Part shown: one piece after another, positions 1-7,020 of the stretch
How positions within the stretch are numbered: position 1 is the first letter of the stretch
Layout of the letters: every line of letters begins with the position of its first letter
NCBI GenBank assembly: GCA_900539225.1
Contig: UQBO01000016.1
Span: 1-31,908 of the forward strand
DNA length: 31,908 bases
Reading direction: 5' to 3'
Source: an uncultured Eubacteriales bacterium
Lineage (GTDB): Bacteria > Bacillota > Clostridia > Tissierellales > Peptoniphilaceae
Made by a program: the position numbers and the translations under genes
The notes under the pieces: model-generated
The model's input: only the letters and a program-made list of their open reading frames with translations
The model's database searches: none
What the model was told of the DNA's origin: nothing

Positions 1-565
1 TAAGAGTATTCTGATCAATAAATTCATCATCTAATCCCCAAATAAAATCAAATAGTAATTCTTTAGTAATAACTTGAGACTTATTTTTTATCAGGTAATA
101 TAGAATTTTTGTCTCTGTCCTTGTGAGATCTATGTTTTTATTATCCACAAAGAAAGTATTTTCATTGAAATTAAAGTCTAGACCATTTTTATTATAAATA
201 TTTAAATCGCTTGGTGATATTTTTTCAAAAGCTCTTTTTATCTTTGCTTCTAAGATTCCTAAAGAAAAGGGTTTTGTTAAATAGTCGTCTGCCCCTAGAT
301 TTATAGCAGAAATTATATATGCCTCAAGATCTATAGCAGATAAAACTATAATGGGAATTGCTGAAGATTGTCTAGTATATTTTATTATTTCAAGCCCATC
401 TCCATCCGGCAAATTCATGTCAAGTAAAAGTAAGTCAGCTTTATCAATAAAGTTTTTTGCTTCACCAATTGTGCTTACAGATAAAACCTCATAATCTTTA
501 TTTAAAGCTATAGAAAGTCCTTTATTTAAATTTTTATCATCTTCAATTATTAAAATTTTTTTCAT
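1..565 (-). CDS. OmpR/PhoB-family response regulator, 3' end cut by window edge
   Basis: Not closed by a stop inside the window: 188 codons are readable from ATG at 565 down to the edge. The N-terminal receiver domain begins MKKILIIEDD (acidic pocket D9/D10), has the phospho-acceptor in LLLLDMNLPDGDG (D49), a switch serine in IIVLSA and the conserved lysine in YLTKPF. A winged-helix DNA-binding domain starts after about residue 120 (LTRTETKILYYLIKNKSQ, then LLFDFIW). The window ends in FIDQNTL, just before the recognition helix, so about 35 residues are missing. This is a two-component transcription regulator; a histidine kinase would be expected further along the minus strand, outside the window. 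Codons are mostly A/T-ending, more so than in pgi next door. Family is certain; the regulated genes are unknown. Confidence 0.9.
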   Translation of the reverse strand, partial: MKKILIIEDDKNLNKGLSIALNKDYEVLSVSTIGEAKNFIDKADLLLLDMNLPDGDGLEIIKYTRQSSAIPIIVLSAIDLEAYIISAINLGADDYLTKPFSLGILEAKIKRAFEKISPSDLNIYNKNGLDFNFNENTFFVDNKNIDLTRTETKILYYLIKNKSQVITKELLFDFIWGLDDEFIDQNTL

Positions 566-618
566 AGTTTTCTACCGCCATTAATTAAATTCAATAATTA
601 CAAATATAGTATCGAATT

Positions 619-708
619 CTTATGTAAGTTTTCACTTGTTTCTAAATTCCAACACGTCTGATATATCACATTTGAAATACCTACATAACCTACAAAGTAT
701 TTACATAA
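619..708 (-). promoter_or_regulatory. TTACATAA-type repeats upstream of the response regulator
   Basis: CTACATAA (681-688) and TTACATAA (701-708) are direct repeats exactly 20 bp apart, and an inverted copy, TTATGTAA, lies at 620-627. OmpR-family regulators often bind direct repeats near two helical turns upstream of weak promoters. A weak minus-strand -10 (TACTAT, 612-607) lies downstream without a good -35, as expected for an activated promoter. Autoregulation is inference. Confidence 0.35.
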
Positions 709-953
709 TCACGTTCTCATCTCGCCCCATTTTAGCTATGTTATGAGGAGTTGTGTTTATGGCTTTTTGTTATTTAACTTTGTATAGTCATTCTATATAT
801 CATTATATCACATTTTACAAATTAATCATTATATATCTCTTAAGAGGACTATATGGTCGCGATTTTTTATGTTTATAATGCTTAAAAATAAACGCTTTAT
901 TCAATTTCTTCATCATCTATTGGCTCAATCTTGTCAAAGACCACATTAATATC

Positions 954-982
954 TGGAAATTTATGCTCTTTCGTGTTATAAT
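954..982 (+). promoter_or_regulatory. pgi operon promoter
   Basis: TGGAAA (954-959), a 17-bp spacer and TATAAT (977-982), with a TG one base upstream (extended -10). The predicted start is near 989, 20 bases before the chosen pgi ATG. Confidence 0.65.
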
Positions 983-1010
983 ATAGATACTTATAAGCGA
1001 GGTGAATCAA

Positions 1011-2189
1011 ATGCAGCTTGATATATTCAAGGAGCCGCTTAAATACGAGGCGAATGCATCCGAGAAAAAGCTAGATGCGTTTAAACAATTTCATACGAAA
1101 TATGCGTCGGACTGGATTAGGCTTGACTACTTAAGCGAGGCCTTTATTAGTGACGTAAAAAACACCGCTGAGCGCATTCGCAAGGACTTTGACGCTCTTG
1201 TTGTTATCGGCATCGGCGGATCATTTATCGGGGCAAAGGCTTTTATCGACGCTTTAGGAAGTGATTTTCCTATATATTTTACGGGCAATATGCTTGACAG
1301 CGGCTGCATTACTAAGCTTCTTCGCGAATTACGTGACAAGCGCTACGCCATAAACGTGATAAGTAAGTCGGGAACTACGATGGAGACGAAACTTGTCTTC
1401 GAAATCTTCCTTGACGATATGAAGAAGAAGGGTATTGACCTTGCAAATGGCGTTATAGTGACGAGCTCGGAAGCAAGTGAATTAGCAAAGTTCGCTCGGT
1501 TACATAATATAAAAACCTTTACGATACCTGAGGACATCGGCGGTCGCTACAGCGTTTTCACTACAGTTGGCATTTTGCCAATGGCTGCCAGTGGGCTTGA
1601 TATAGATGCGCTTGTTTTGGGTATTAAAAATGCTAAGGAAGAGTATTTTGATAATGGCAGCGAAGCTAACACGGCTCTTGACTACGCTTACTATAGGCAC
1701 GTGGCAGGAGACACTTACGCGCTTGAGTTTATCAGCGTTTATGAGGAAAGGCTCGCGTCATTTACTGAGTGGATCAAGCAGCTTCTTTGCGAATCGCTTG
1801 CCAAAGACGGCAAGGGACTGATAGTCTCAAACCTTAAGTACACACAGGATTTGCACTCTATGGGTCAGCTCTTGCAAGAGGGCAGGCGCAATATAATCGA
1901 GACCCATATATTTGCAGAGCAGCTCATAAGTCAAGACGAGGCTATAAACAATTTAAATAAGATAAATGAAATTGCTTTCAAAGCGACTGTTAAAGCGCAT
2001 CATATGGGTGGCGTACCAACTTGCGTAATTAAATTAAATGAGATAAATGAGGAGAGCCTTGCAAAGTTTGCCATCTTCTACATGGCAGCTTGTGTTTACA
2101 ACGCAGTCATGGACATGGTTGAGCCGTATGGTCAGCCGGGCGTTGAAGTTTACAAAGAAAAAATTAGAAATATATTAGAGGAGGGATAA
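1011..2189 (+). CDS. pgi: Glucose-6-phosphate isomerase
   Basis: Interconverts glucose 6-phosphate and fructose 6-phosphate in the cytosol (glycolysis/gluconeogenesis). In the 392-residue product the sugar-phosphate loops are VIGIGGSFIGAK (65-76) and ISKSGTTMET (117-126). GGRYSVFTTVGILP (177-190) carries the conserved Arg179, DLHSMGQLLQEG (280-291) the catalytic Glu290, KAHHMGGVP the ring-opening His, and QPGVEVYK the conserved Lys382. The usual bacterial length is about 450, so this is a short version, trimmed mainly at the N-terminus. I start at ATG 1011 because AGCGAGGTG sits 6-7 bases upstream; an in-frame GTG at 1002 lies inside that ribosome site. The stop is one base from the cupin gene, so the two are co-transcribed. 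Confidence 0.95.
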   Translation: MQLDIFKEPLKYEANASEKKLDAFKQFHTKYASDWIRLDYLSEAFISDVKNTAERIRKDFDALVVIGIGGSFIGAKAFIDALGSDFPIYFTGNMLDSGCITKLLRELRDKRYAINVISKSGTTMETKLVFEIFLDDMKKKGIDLANGVIVTSSEASELAKFARLHNIKTFTIPEDIGGRYSVFTTVGILPMAASGLDIDALVLGIKNAKEEYFDNGSEANTALDYAYYRHVAGDTYALEFISVYEERLASFTEWIKQLLCESLAKDGKGLIVSNLKYTQDLHSMGQLLQEGRRNIIETHIFAEQLISQDEAINNLNKINEIAFKATVKAHHMGGVPTCVIKLNEINEESLAKFAIFYMAACVYNAVMDMVEPYGQPGVEVYKEKIRNILEEG

Positions 2190-2190
2190 G

Positions 2191-2475
2191 ATGTTAGCAA
2201 AAGTTTTAAAAGAAGAAGGCTTACTAAAAAGCATTAACGGAGTTAATTTCGTTCACAAAATTTTGAAGAAGGGCGATACTATTGAAAAACACAATCATCC
2301 TGATAAGGAAATAGTTTTCGCTGTAATGAAGGGTTCTTTCGAAATCACCATTGGCGAAGTGGAAAAGCATGTCGTTAAGGCGGGCGAAGCGCTTAACTTC
2401 GATGGCACTAATACCATAAGCGCGGTGGCGATGGATGACAGTGAAAGCCTTGTAGTTTTAGTGAATAAAGAGTAA
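2191..2475 (+). CDS. Small single-domain cupin protein
   Basis: A 94-residue product that is essentially one cupin barrel. Motif 1 is seen around EKHNHPDKEIVFAVMKGSFEI (two His and a Glu as likely metal ligands, about residues 33-45), and motif 2 around VKAGEALNFDGTNTISAVA. The second motif lacks the usual His, so metal binding may be weak. The ribosome site GAGGAGG is inside the end of pgi and the gap is one base. The stop is one base before the Crp/Fnr gene, so it sits inside a pgi-cupin-regulator operon. Such cupins bind small metabolites or metals; no substrate can be named. A sugar-phosphate or sensory role beside pgi is speculation. Confidence 0.8.
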   Translation: MLAKVLKEEGLLKSINGVNFVHKILKKGDTIEKHNHPDKEIVFAVMKGSFEITIGEVEKHVVKAGEALNFDGTNTISAVAMDDSESLVVLVNKE

Positions 2476-2476
2476 G

Positions 2477-3169
2477 ATGAATAATAAATTCCCAGATAAT
2501 ATTGATTTAAAGAAGATACCACTTTTTTCATACTTTTCCGATGATGAGCTGATGGAGATTAAAAAAGGTCTTAAGCTCGAGACTTTTAAGCGTGGCGACG
2601 CCATATTCTCATCAGGGGACAGCGCGGACAGGATGTTTATCGTCTACGAAGGCTTTATGAAGATATCGATGTATCTTTCGGATGGCAGGGAACAAATCCT
2701 CTACATCTACAAAAAGGACGACTTCGTTGGCGGCTTCAACATACTTTACCAAGACAAGTACGTCTACAACTCAGCTGCCACAACGAATGCAAAGATTATA
2801 GTCATAAATAAATACGATTTCGAAAACATCATGCTTAAGAACCGCGACTTCGTTTTGAAAGTTCTGGAAGAAGCTTATTACAGAATCAGAAAGTCAGAAG
2901 AGCTAATCGACAGGCTTTCAGTCATTAACGCGGACATGAAGGTCGCCAAGGCCATTATTAATCTTATAAAAATATCGGGCTCGATTAATGACGGCGTCAT
3001 CACAGTCGACCTTAAGATCAATCGCGAGGAGATGGGCTCTTTCACGGGACTTACGCGCGAGACTATATCGAGAAAGCTAAGCCAATTCCAAGACGAGGGC
3101 ATCATCACGCTCGAACGCAGCAAGATTATTATTAACGATATTAAAAAACTTTCAGACAAAACTATATGA
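2477..3169 (+). CDS. Crp/Fnr-family transcription regulator
   Basis: A 230-residue product with an N-terminal cyclic-nucleotide-binding-type barrel (about 15-120: LFSYFSDDELMEIKKGL, FSSGDSADRMFIVYEGFMKI, DFVGGFNIL), a long dimer helix (125-150) and a C-terminal helix-turn-helix (about 183-205: NREEMGSFTGLTRETISRKL). It contains no cysteine at all, so it cannot bind an Fnr-type iron-sulfur cluster. The barrel also lacks the full cAMP-contact signature, so its ligand is unknown. It is the last gene of the pgi-cupin operon and is followed by a weak hairpin. Anaerobic Firmicutes commonly encode several such regulators for redox, nitrosative or metabolite signals. Confidence 0.88.
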   Translation: MNNKFPDNIDLKKIPLFSYFSDDELMEIKKGLKLETFKRGDAIFSSGDSADRMFIVYEGFMKISMYLSDGREQILYIYKKDDFVGGFNILYQDKYVYNSAATTNAKIIVINKYDFENIMLKNRDFVLKVLEEAYYRIRKSEELIDRLSVINADMKVAKAIINLIKISGSINDGVITVDLKINREEMGSFTGLTRETISRKLSQFQDEGIITLERSKIIINDIKKLSDKTI

Positions 3170-3176
3170 TGAACTT

Positions 3177-3214
3177 GGACAAAGGCGCGCAAAATCAGCT
3201 CTTTGTCCATTTTA
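3177..3214 (+). terminator. Weak intrinsic terminator after the Crp/Fnr gene
   Basis: GGACAAAG (3177-3184) pairs with CTTTGTCC (3201-3208) around a 16-base loop, followed by only ATTTTAG. The stem is good but the T tract is short, so partial read-through into the MBOAT gene is likely. Confidence 0.45.
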
Positions 3215-3233
3215 GATACATAGGAGATTTTAT

Positions 3234-4670
3234 ATGCTATTTAACTCAGCTGGCTACATTGTGTTTTTCACAATCGTTTGCCTAGTTTATTTCATACTAC
3301 CAAAGAAGCTTAAGAGAGTCTTTTTGCTCTTGGCAAGCTATTTCTTTTATTCGTGCTGGAATCTTAAGTACTCACTCTTAATGCTATTTAGCACAGTAGC
3401 GACTTATGACACAGCCATCGCCATGGATATGGTGGGAGCGAAAAAAAAGAAAAAGCTCTATCTCGGACTTTGCTTCTTTGTCAATTTGGCGATACTCTTC
3501 GTCTTTAAATACTACAGTTTTACAGTTAATTTTATAAATAAAATACTTGGCATAGCGGCTCTAAGTATTGATATGCCTGTCATAGACGTTTTGCTTCCAG
3601 TCGGTATTTCATTTTACACTTTTCAAGCGCTTGGCTACATTGTCGACGTTTACAGAGGCGAGATCAAGGCTGAGAGGAACTTTATTAATTACGCTCTCTT
3701 CGTCTCATTCTTCCCGCAATTAGTCGCTGGGCCGATAGAGAGGTCAAAAAACCTTTTAACGCAAATAGATAATTTAGGCCACAGACGCTATGAAAACCTA
3801 TCAAAGGGACTTTTATACATACTTTGGGGCTTTTTCCTAAAGCTAGTCATTGCAGATAGGGCAGCGATTTTCGTAAACCAAGTCTTTGACAGCTACCAAG
3901 GCTACTCATACATCTTTTTATGCTATGGGGCCTTATTATTCGCCGTGCAAATCTATTGCGATTTTTATTCATATTCAATAATTGCAAAGGGCTCGGCAAA
4001 GGTCTTGGGCTACGATCTTATGGACAATTTTAGAGCGCCATACCTTTCAAAATCAATCACAGAATTTTGGAGACGCTGGCACATCTCGCTATCTACCTGG
4101 TTTAAGGACTACCTTTACATCCCTTTGGGCGGAAACAGAAAAGGCACTTTTAGAAAGCACTTAAATGTTTTAATCGTCTTTTTGGTGAGCGGCCTTTGGC
4201 ATGGAGCGAACTACACCTTCGTTCTTTGGGGCCTTATTCATGGCGTTTTCAACATCTTGGAAGATAGTTTTAAAGGCATCACAAAGGGTATCAGAGAGAA
4301 TTTTATTTATAGAAATGTCCGCCGCTTGATTACTTTTGTCGTTGCAGTTTTGAGTTTTGTCATCTTTAGAAGCAAAAATATTGGCGCGGCAAAAGCCTAT
4401 TTACTTGGCATATTTAAGAGACAGGCAGGGACTATGGATGCGTCCATCGCTTTTCCTTACGAGGATACAATCATTTTACTCATCGCCATCGCCATACTCG
4501 TGGTAATCGATATATTAATTTATAATAAAGTGAAACTTGCGGACAATATCGAGAGAAGAAGCCTAGTTATAAGATGGCCGATATATATATTTTTATTGAT
4601 AGCGACATTGATTTTCGGGATTTACGGACCGGGCTACAGCGAAGCGCAGTTCATTTACTTCCAGTTCTAA
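3234..4670 (+). CDS. MBOAT-family membrane O-acyltransferase (AlgI/DltB type)
   Basis: A 478-residue polytopic membrane protein. It starts LLFNSAGYIVFF-like, typical of AlgI, and has many hydrophobic segments. The MBOAT core is clear: FPQLVAGPIER (160-170), ITEFWRRWHISLSTWFKDYLYIPLGGNRKG (275-304) and VSGLWHGANYTFVLWG (318-333), with His323 the conserved catalytic histidine and His283 in the WHIS motif. Family members pass acyl groups from a cytoplasmic donor across the membrane to glycans such as alginate, teichoic acid or peptidoglycan. The ribosome site TAGGAG is 7 bases upstream. The next gene starts about a dozen bases downstream and encodes an SGNH-like protein, the usual partner that finishes the transfer outside. 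The acceptor polymer cannot be told; no glycan synthesis genes are adjacent. Confidence 0.93.
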   Translation: MLFNSAGYIVFFTIVCLVYFILPKKLKRVFLLLASYFFYSCWNLKYSLLMLFSTVATYDTAIAMDMVGAKKKKKLYLGLCFFVNLAILFVFKYYSFTVNFINKILGIAALSIDMPVIDVLLPVGISFYTFQALGYIVDVYRGEIKAERNFINYALFVSFFPQLVAGPIERSKNLLTQIDNLGHRRYENLSKGLLYILWGFFLKLVIADRAAIFVNQVFDSYQGYSYIFLCYGALLFAVQIYCDFYSYSIIAKGSAKVLGYDLMDNFRAPYLSKSITEFWRRWHISLSTWFKDYLYIPLGGNRKGTFRKHLNVLIVFLVSGLWHGANYTFVLWGLIHGVFNILEDSFKGITKGIRENFIYRNVRRLITFVVAVLSFVIFRSKNIGAAKAYLLGIFKRQAGTMDASIAFPYEDTIILLIAIAILVVIDILIYNKVKLADNIERRSLVIRWPIYIFLLIATLIFGIYGPGYSEAQFIYFQF

Positions 4671-4682
4671 AGGGTGAGAGAG

Positions 4683-5624
4683 ATGAAATACATTAAGAGA
4701 ATTTTAAAAATCGCGGGCTTTGTCATTATATTGAGCCTTGCGCTTGCAAAATTAAATATCATCTTTATTAGAAAATCTGACGTGAAGCCTTGGGACATGA
4801 TTAACAAGATTGCCGGCTATTTCAACGAGGATAAGCATTATGACATCATCTTTTTCGGCACGTCGCACGCGTATTGCTCCTTCGATACAGAGGATATGGC
4901 GGAGAATGGAGTCACTTCATACATTTTAGCGAGTCAAAAGCAGCCACTTGAGGCTACCTACTACTACATCAAAGAAGCGATTAAGAGGTCCAAGCCAAAG
5001 GCCATCTACGTCGACGTGCTCGATGCCTTGGCGATGAATGAGATAGATGAGGGCAGCGTCCACACTTACACCGACTACTTCCCCATGGGCATAAATAAGG
5101 CGATGATGATTAAGGACAGCCTTCCTCCTGAAGAATGGGCGGAGAATGTGATGCCGCTAATCAAGTACCACACAAGATGGAGGTCGCTTGAGGAGAAGGA
5201 TTATAAGGCTAAGTGGAAGGACTACCACGATGATTTGAATGGTTTTGTGAAGCTCGAGCGTCAGAGTAAAGAATTTGTTAAAAATCCTGAGCTAAGTAAG
5301 GAAAACCTTGATAATATCGCAAGTGCGCGAGATAAGGACTTTAGAGAGAAAAAGTACGCCGCGCTTAAGAGGATAAATGATCTTGCTAAGAAAAATGGCG
5401 TTGAGGTGCACTTCATAAAGACGCCGATTTTTACAAAGGACGTCTACGATGAGAACATCGCCGCACTTGAAGAGTATTTAAATGGTATAGGCGCAGACTT
5501 TATTGACTTTACTAAGGCGATGGATGATTTAGGTTTTGATGATTACTATGATGCGTCGCACTTGAATAATAAAGGGGCAAAAAAATTTACTAGATTTTTT
5601 ATTAGTAATGTGCTGAATAAATAA
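4683..5624 (+). CDS. SGNH-like membrane-anchored acyltransferase partner of the MBOAT protein
   Basis: A 313-residue product: one N-terminal membrane anchor (about 9-29), then an extracytoplasmic domain. SGNH features are visible: IIFFGTSHAYCSF (56-68) as block I with Ser61, and YYDASHLNNKG near the end with Asp290 and His293 as the block V Asp-x-x-His. The overall plan resembles AlgJ/AlgX/DltD-type proteins that work with an MBOAT protein, and the gene follows one directly. The predicted role is moving acyl groups to an exported glycan on the outer face. ATG 4683 is chosen because AGGGTGAG lies 5 bases upstream; a GTG at 4674 falls inside that ribosome site. No strong terminator follows; the next 300 bases are repeat-rich. 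Confidence 0.8.
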   Translation: MKYIKRILKIAGFVIILSLALAKLNIIFIRKSDVKPWDMINKIAGYFNEDKHYDIIFFGTSHAYCSFDTEDMAENGVTSYILASQKQPLEATYYYIKEAIKRSKPKAIYVDVLDALAMNEIDEGSVHTYTDYFPMGINKAMMIKDSLPPEEWAENVMPLIKYHTRWRSLEEKDYKAKWKDYHDDLNGFVKLERQSKEFVKNPELSKENLDNIASARDKDFREKKYAALKRINDLAKKNGVEVHFIKTPIFTKDVYDENIAALEEYLNGIGADFIDFTKAMDDLGFDDYYDASHLNNKGAKKFTRFFISNVLNK

Positions 5625-5924
5625 TCTGTCGTTTTAGTTTTCGCATTTAAGTTGCGCCTGGAACTACTAGTGAGAAAATTGATTTTCACGAGCGCAGCCT
5701 TCGGAGAAAACTGTTTTAATTTCTTTGCGAAGTGAGCCGCCCGTGAGACCATCTAGTTGAGCGCAGCGAACGAATATGGGCTCGCAGGTGAACAAGCTTA
5801 GAAATTATCAGTTTTCGTAGACGCAGCAAGCGAAGGAAAACAATTTTAGATGTGCAAAGGTCCTCGTCCATTTTGGACGAGGTTCTTCAAAAAGTTTTTG
5901 TAATTATATATAGAGGTGAAAACT
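5625..5924. repeat. Repeat-rich spacer with large inverted-repeat element and REP-like hairpin
   Basis: No gene is visible. Two structures stand out. First, an element bounded by GAAAACTG (5706-5713) and CAGTTTTC (5809-5816), with inner arms AATTTCT (5718-5724) and AGAAATT (5800-5806); the interior has GCGAAG and GAGCGCAGCGAACG motifs. Second, a hairpin CCTCGTCC (5862-5869), loop ATTTT, GGACGAGG (5875-5882), preceded by AAAGGT and ending in GAGGTTCTTC, which recurs near 29.2-29.7 kb. GACGCAGCAAGCGAAGG at 5819-5835 is another motif of the same flavour. Confidence 0.7.
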
Positions 5925-6356
5925 ATGGACAAGGAAAAAGAAATAAAAGAGGCAAAGGCTGCTGCGGTCGAAGTTTTACTAAGGCTTGATGAAGCTCTTA
6001 AGTCGCTTAAAGATGCATCGAGCATGAGTGTTTGGGACATGTTTGGTGGCGGTTCTTTCTTTAGCGTAATCAAGAGAAAGCACATGCAGGAGGCAAACCT
6101 TAGCATAAAAGAGGCGAGCATCTACTTAAAATGTCTTAACGAAGAACTTGATGACATTGGCATGAAGCTTCCAAAAGAGATTAGCGACACTATGAGTGAT
6201 AATGTCATGGATATATACTTTGATAACATTTTCACGGACATAAGAGTAGCTGGAGAGATTAAGGAAAAGCTCGATGAATTAAAGAGCTTTAGAACAAGCA
6301 TAGAAAATTTAATAATGAAGCTTGATGCAGAACTTGACGAATTAAAAAAATGCTAG
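5925..6356 (+). CDS. Small helical protein of unknown function
   Basis: I do not recognise a named family. The 143-residue product is strongly charged, predicted almost all helical with coiled-coil character at both ends (KEKEIKEAKAAAVEVLLRLDEAL; ELKSFRTSIENLIMKLDAELDELKK). A striking WDMFGGGSFFSVIKRKHM segment lies at about residues 40-57; the Gly-rich turn between helices is probably the family signature. There is no signal peptide or membrane segment, so it is cytosolic. The start is ATG 5925 with TAGAGGTG 6 bases upstream; an in-frame GTG at 5916 is part of that site. It stands alone, convergent with the toxin gene, and its stop codon lies inside the shared terminator stem. Confidence 0.75.
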   Translation: MDKEKEIKEAKAAAVEVLLRLDEALKSLKDASSMSVWDMFGGGSFFSVIKRKHMQEANLSIKEASIYLKCLNEELDDIGMKLPKEISDTMSDNVMDIYFDNIFTDIRVAGEIKEKLDELKSFRTSIENLIMKLDAELDELKKC

Positions 6357-6376
6357 ACACGACGTCTAGCATTTTT
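6344..6376. terminator. Bidirectional intrinsic terminator
   Basis: ATGCTAGAC (6350-6358), loop ACGAC, GTCTAGCAT (6364-6372), with A7 before and T5 after, so it can work on both strands. It serves the converging 5925 gene (whose TAG is in the stem) and the minus-strand TA operon, whose stop TAA begins at 6377. Confidence 0.88.
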
Positions 6377-6641
6377 AAATCTTATTAAGTATATCGTGAT
6401 GACCAATATCCAAAAGTATAATGACTTCATCATTATGATAAAACCATATAACTCTTATGTCCATGTTGACAGAAAACTCATAAATGTTATCAGTGCCTTT
6501 TATTTTTTTAGTTCTTAGTGACGGATGATATGGATTTTCTACAAATAAATTAATTTTTTTCTTTGTCTGAGCCTTTTCTATATCTGATAGTTTTTTGTAA
6601 TGCTTTTTGAACGCATCCGAATAAGTAATTTTGTATTTCAT
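6375..6641 (-). CDS. RelE/ParE-superfamily toxin
   Basis: An 88-residue basic protein with the compact RelE fold pattern: two N-terminal helices (SDAFKKHYKKLSDIEKAQTKKKINLF), then strands (NIYEFSVNMDIRVIWFYHNDEVIILLDIG) and the C-terminal HHDIL. The conserved Arg in MDIRVIWF and the terminal His pair are in positions used by ribosome-dependent RNases of this family. Its ATG overlaps the last base of the antitoxin stop (TAATG at 6641), so the two are translationally coupled. Toxin families in this fold cut mRNA or poison gyrase (ParE); the sequence looks closer to RelE/YafQ. It is full length with no sign of decay. Confidence 0.85.
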   Translation of the reverse strand: MKYKITYSDAFKKHYKKLSDIEKAQTKKKINLFVENPYHPSLRTKKIKGTDNIYEFSVNMDIRVIWFYHNDEVIILLDIGHHDILNKI

Positions 6642-6898
6642 TACTTATCAAGTTCTTCAAACAAGGCATCTATCGAGTCAAATACAGGTCTTTCACCATT
6701 GTCAATCGTTGCCTTTATCTCTTCAACTGAGGCTTTTAGCTCATCAATCACATTCTTTGGGTAGACTTCAAGTGGGATCAAAACTATTCTACCGCTTTCC
6801 TCGATAATTTCAAATTTATCTCCTTGACTTAAATTCATCAAGCTCACTATTTCCTTAGGTATAGTCACTTGCGACTTAGCTTTTAACTCAACTAACAT
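6641..6898 (-). CDS. AbrB/SpoVT-fold antitoxin
   Basis: An 85-residue protein. Residues 1-47 form the swapped-hairpin AbrB DNA-binding domain (LKAKSQVTIPKEIVSLMNLSQGDKFEI, then GRIVLIPL); the acidic C-terminal half (VEEIKATIDNGERPVFDSIDALFEELDK) is the likely toxin-binding segment. Antitoxin-first order with a TAATG overlap is typical. The ribosome site GGAGGTAAGG lies just upstream of ATG 6898. An AbrB-type antitoxin with a RelE-type toxin is less usual than RelB but is known from PrlF/YhaV. It probably represses its own promoter (6968-6940), and so perhaps the divergent hyd promoter. Confidence 0.87.
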   Translation of the reverse strand: MLVELKAKSQVTIPKEIVSLMNLSQGDKFEIIEESGRIVLIPLEVYPKNVIDELKASVEEIKATIDNGERPVFDSIDALFEELDK

Positions 6899-6939
6899 AG
6901 CCTTACCTCCTTAGTTGGAATTTCTTACTTTCTGATTAT

Positions 6940-6968
6940 ATTATATCTTTTTACAAAGCCTCTGTCAA
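6940..6968 (-). promoter_or_regulatory. Promoter of the toxin-antitoxin operon
   Basis: On the minus strand TTGACA (6968-6963), a 17-bp spacer and TATAAT (6945-6940). The leader to the antitoxin ATG is about 35 bases and contains GGAGG. Confidence 0.8.
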
Positions 6969-6984
6969 TACATATTTATTGACA
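6963..6984. promoter_or_regulatory. Inverted repeat shared by two divergent -35 boxes
   Basis: TGTCAATA (6963-6970), six bases CATATT, TATTGACA (6977-6984): a perfect 8-bp inverted repeat whose two arms contain the -35 hexamers of the TA promoter and the hyd-operon promoter. It is a candidate operator for the AbrB-type antitoxin. It may instead simply reflect two consensus -35 boxes back to back. Confidence 0.5.
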
Positions 6985-7008
6985 ATAATCCTTCATTAGT
7001 TATATAAT
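6979..7008 (+). promoter_or_regulatory. Promoter of the radical-SAM/hydEGF operon
   Basis: TTGACA (6979-6984), an 18-bp spacer and TATAAT (7003-7008). The start would fall near 7014-7016, leaving a leader of only about 6-10 bases before ATG 7021/7024. Confidence 0.75.
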
Positions 7009-7020
7009 ATTCTTGGTGAT

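Larger units (their letters stand above)
566..1010. other. Intergenic region between divergent response regulator and pgi
   Basis: This 445-base gap holds the response-regulator promoter region (minus strand), direct repeats of TTACATAA type and the pgi promoter. No full gene is visible. On the minus strand, reading toward a TAA at 897-899, the bases from about 1010 down to 900 translate to a protein-like peptide ending DKIEPIDDEEIE with no evident start. It may be the tail of a decayed gene or chance. The stretch 720-900 is very AT-rich with nothing recognisable. Confidence 0.5.

Noticed and set aside
4674..4682. GTG start of the SGNH-like protein (similar cases at 1002, 5916, 22989)
   Set aside because: In each case the GTG is part of the GGTG ribosome site of an ATG 9 bases downstream.
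5546..5752. Minus-strand frame over the end of the SGNH-like gene and spacer
   Set aside because: No ribosome site, overlaps a real gene end and the repeat element; not protein-like.
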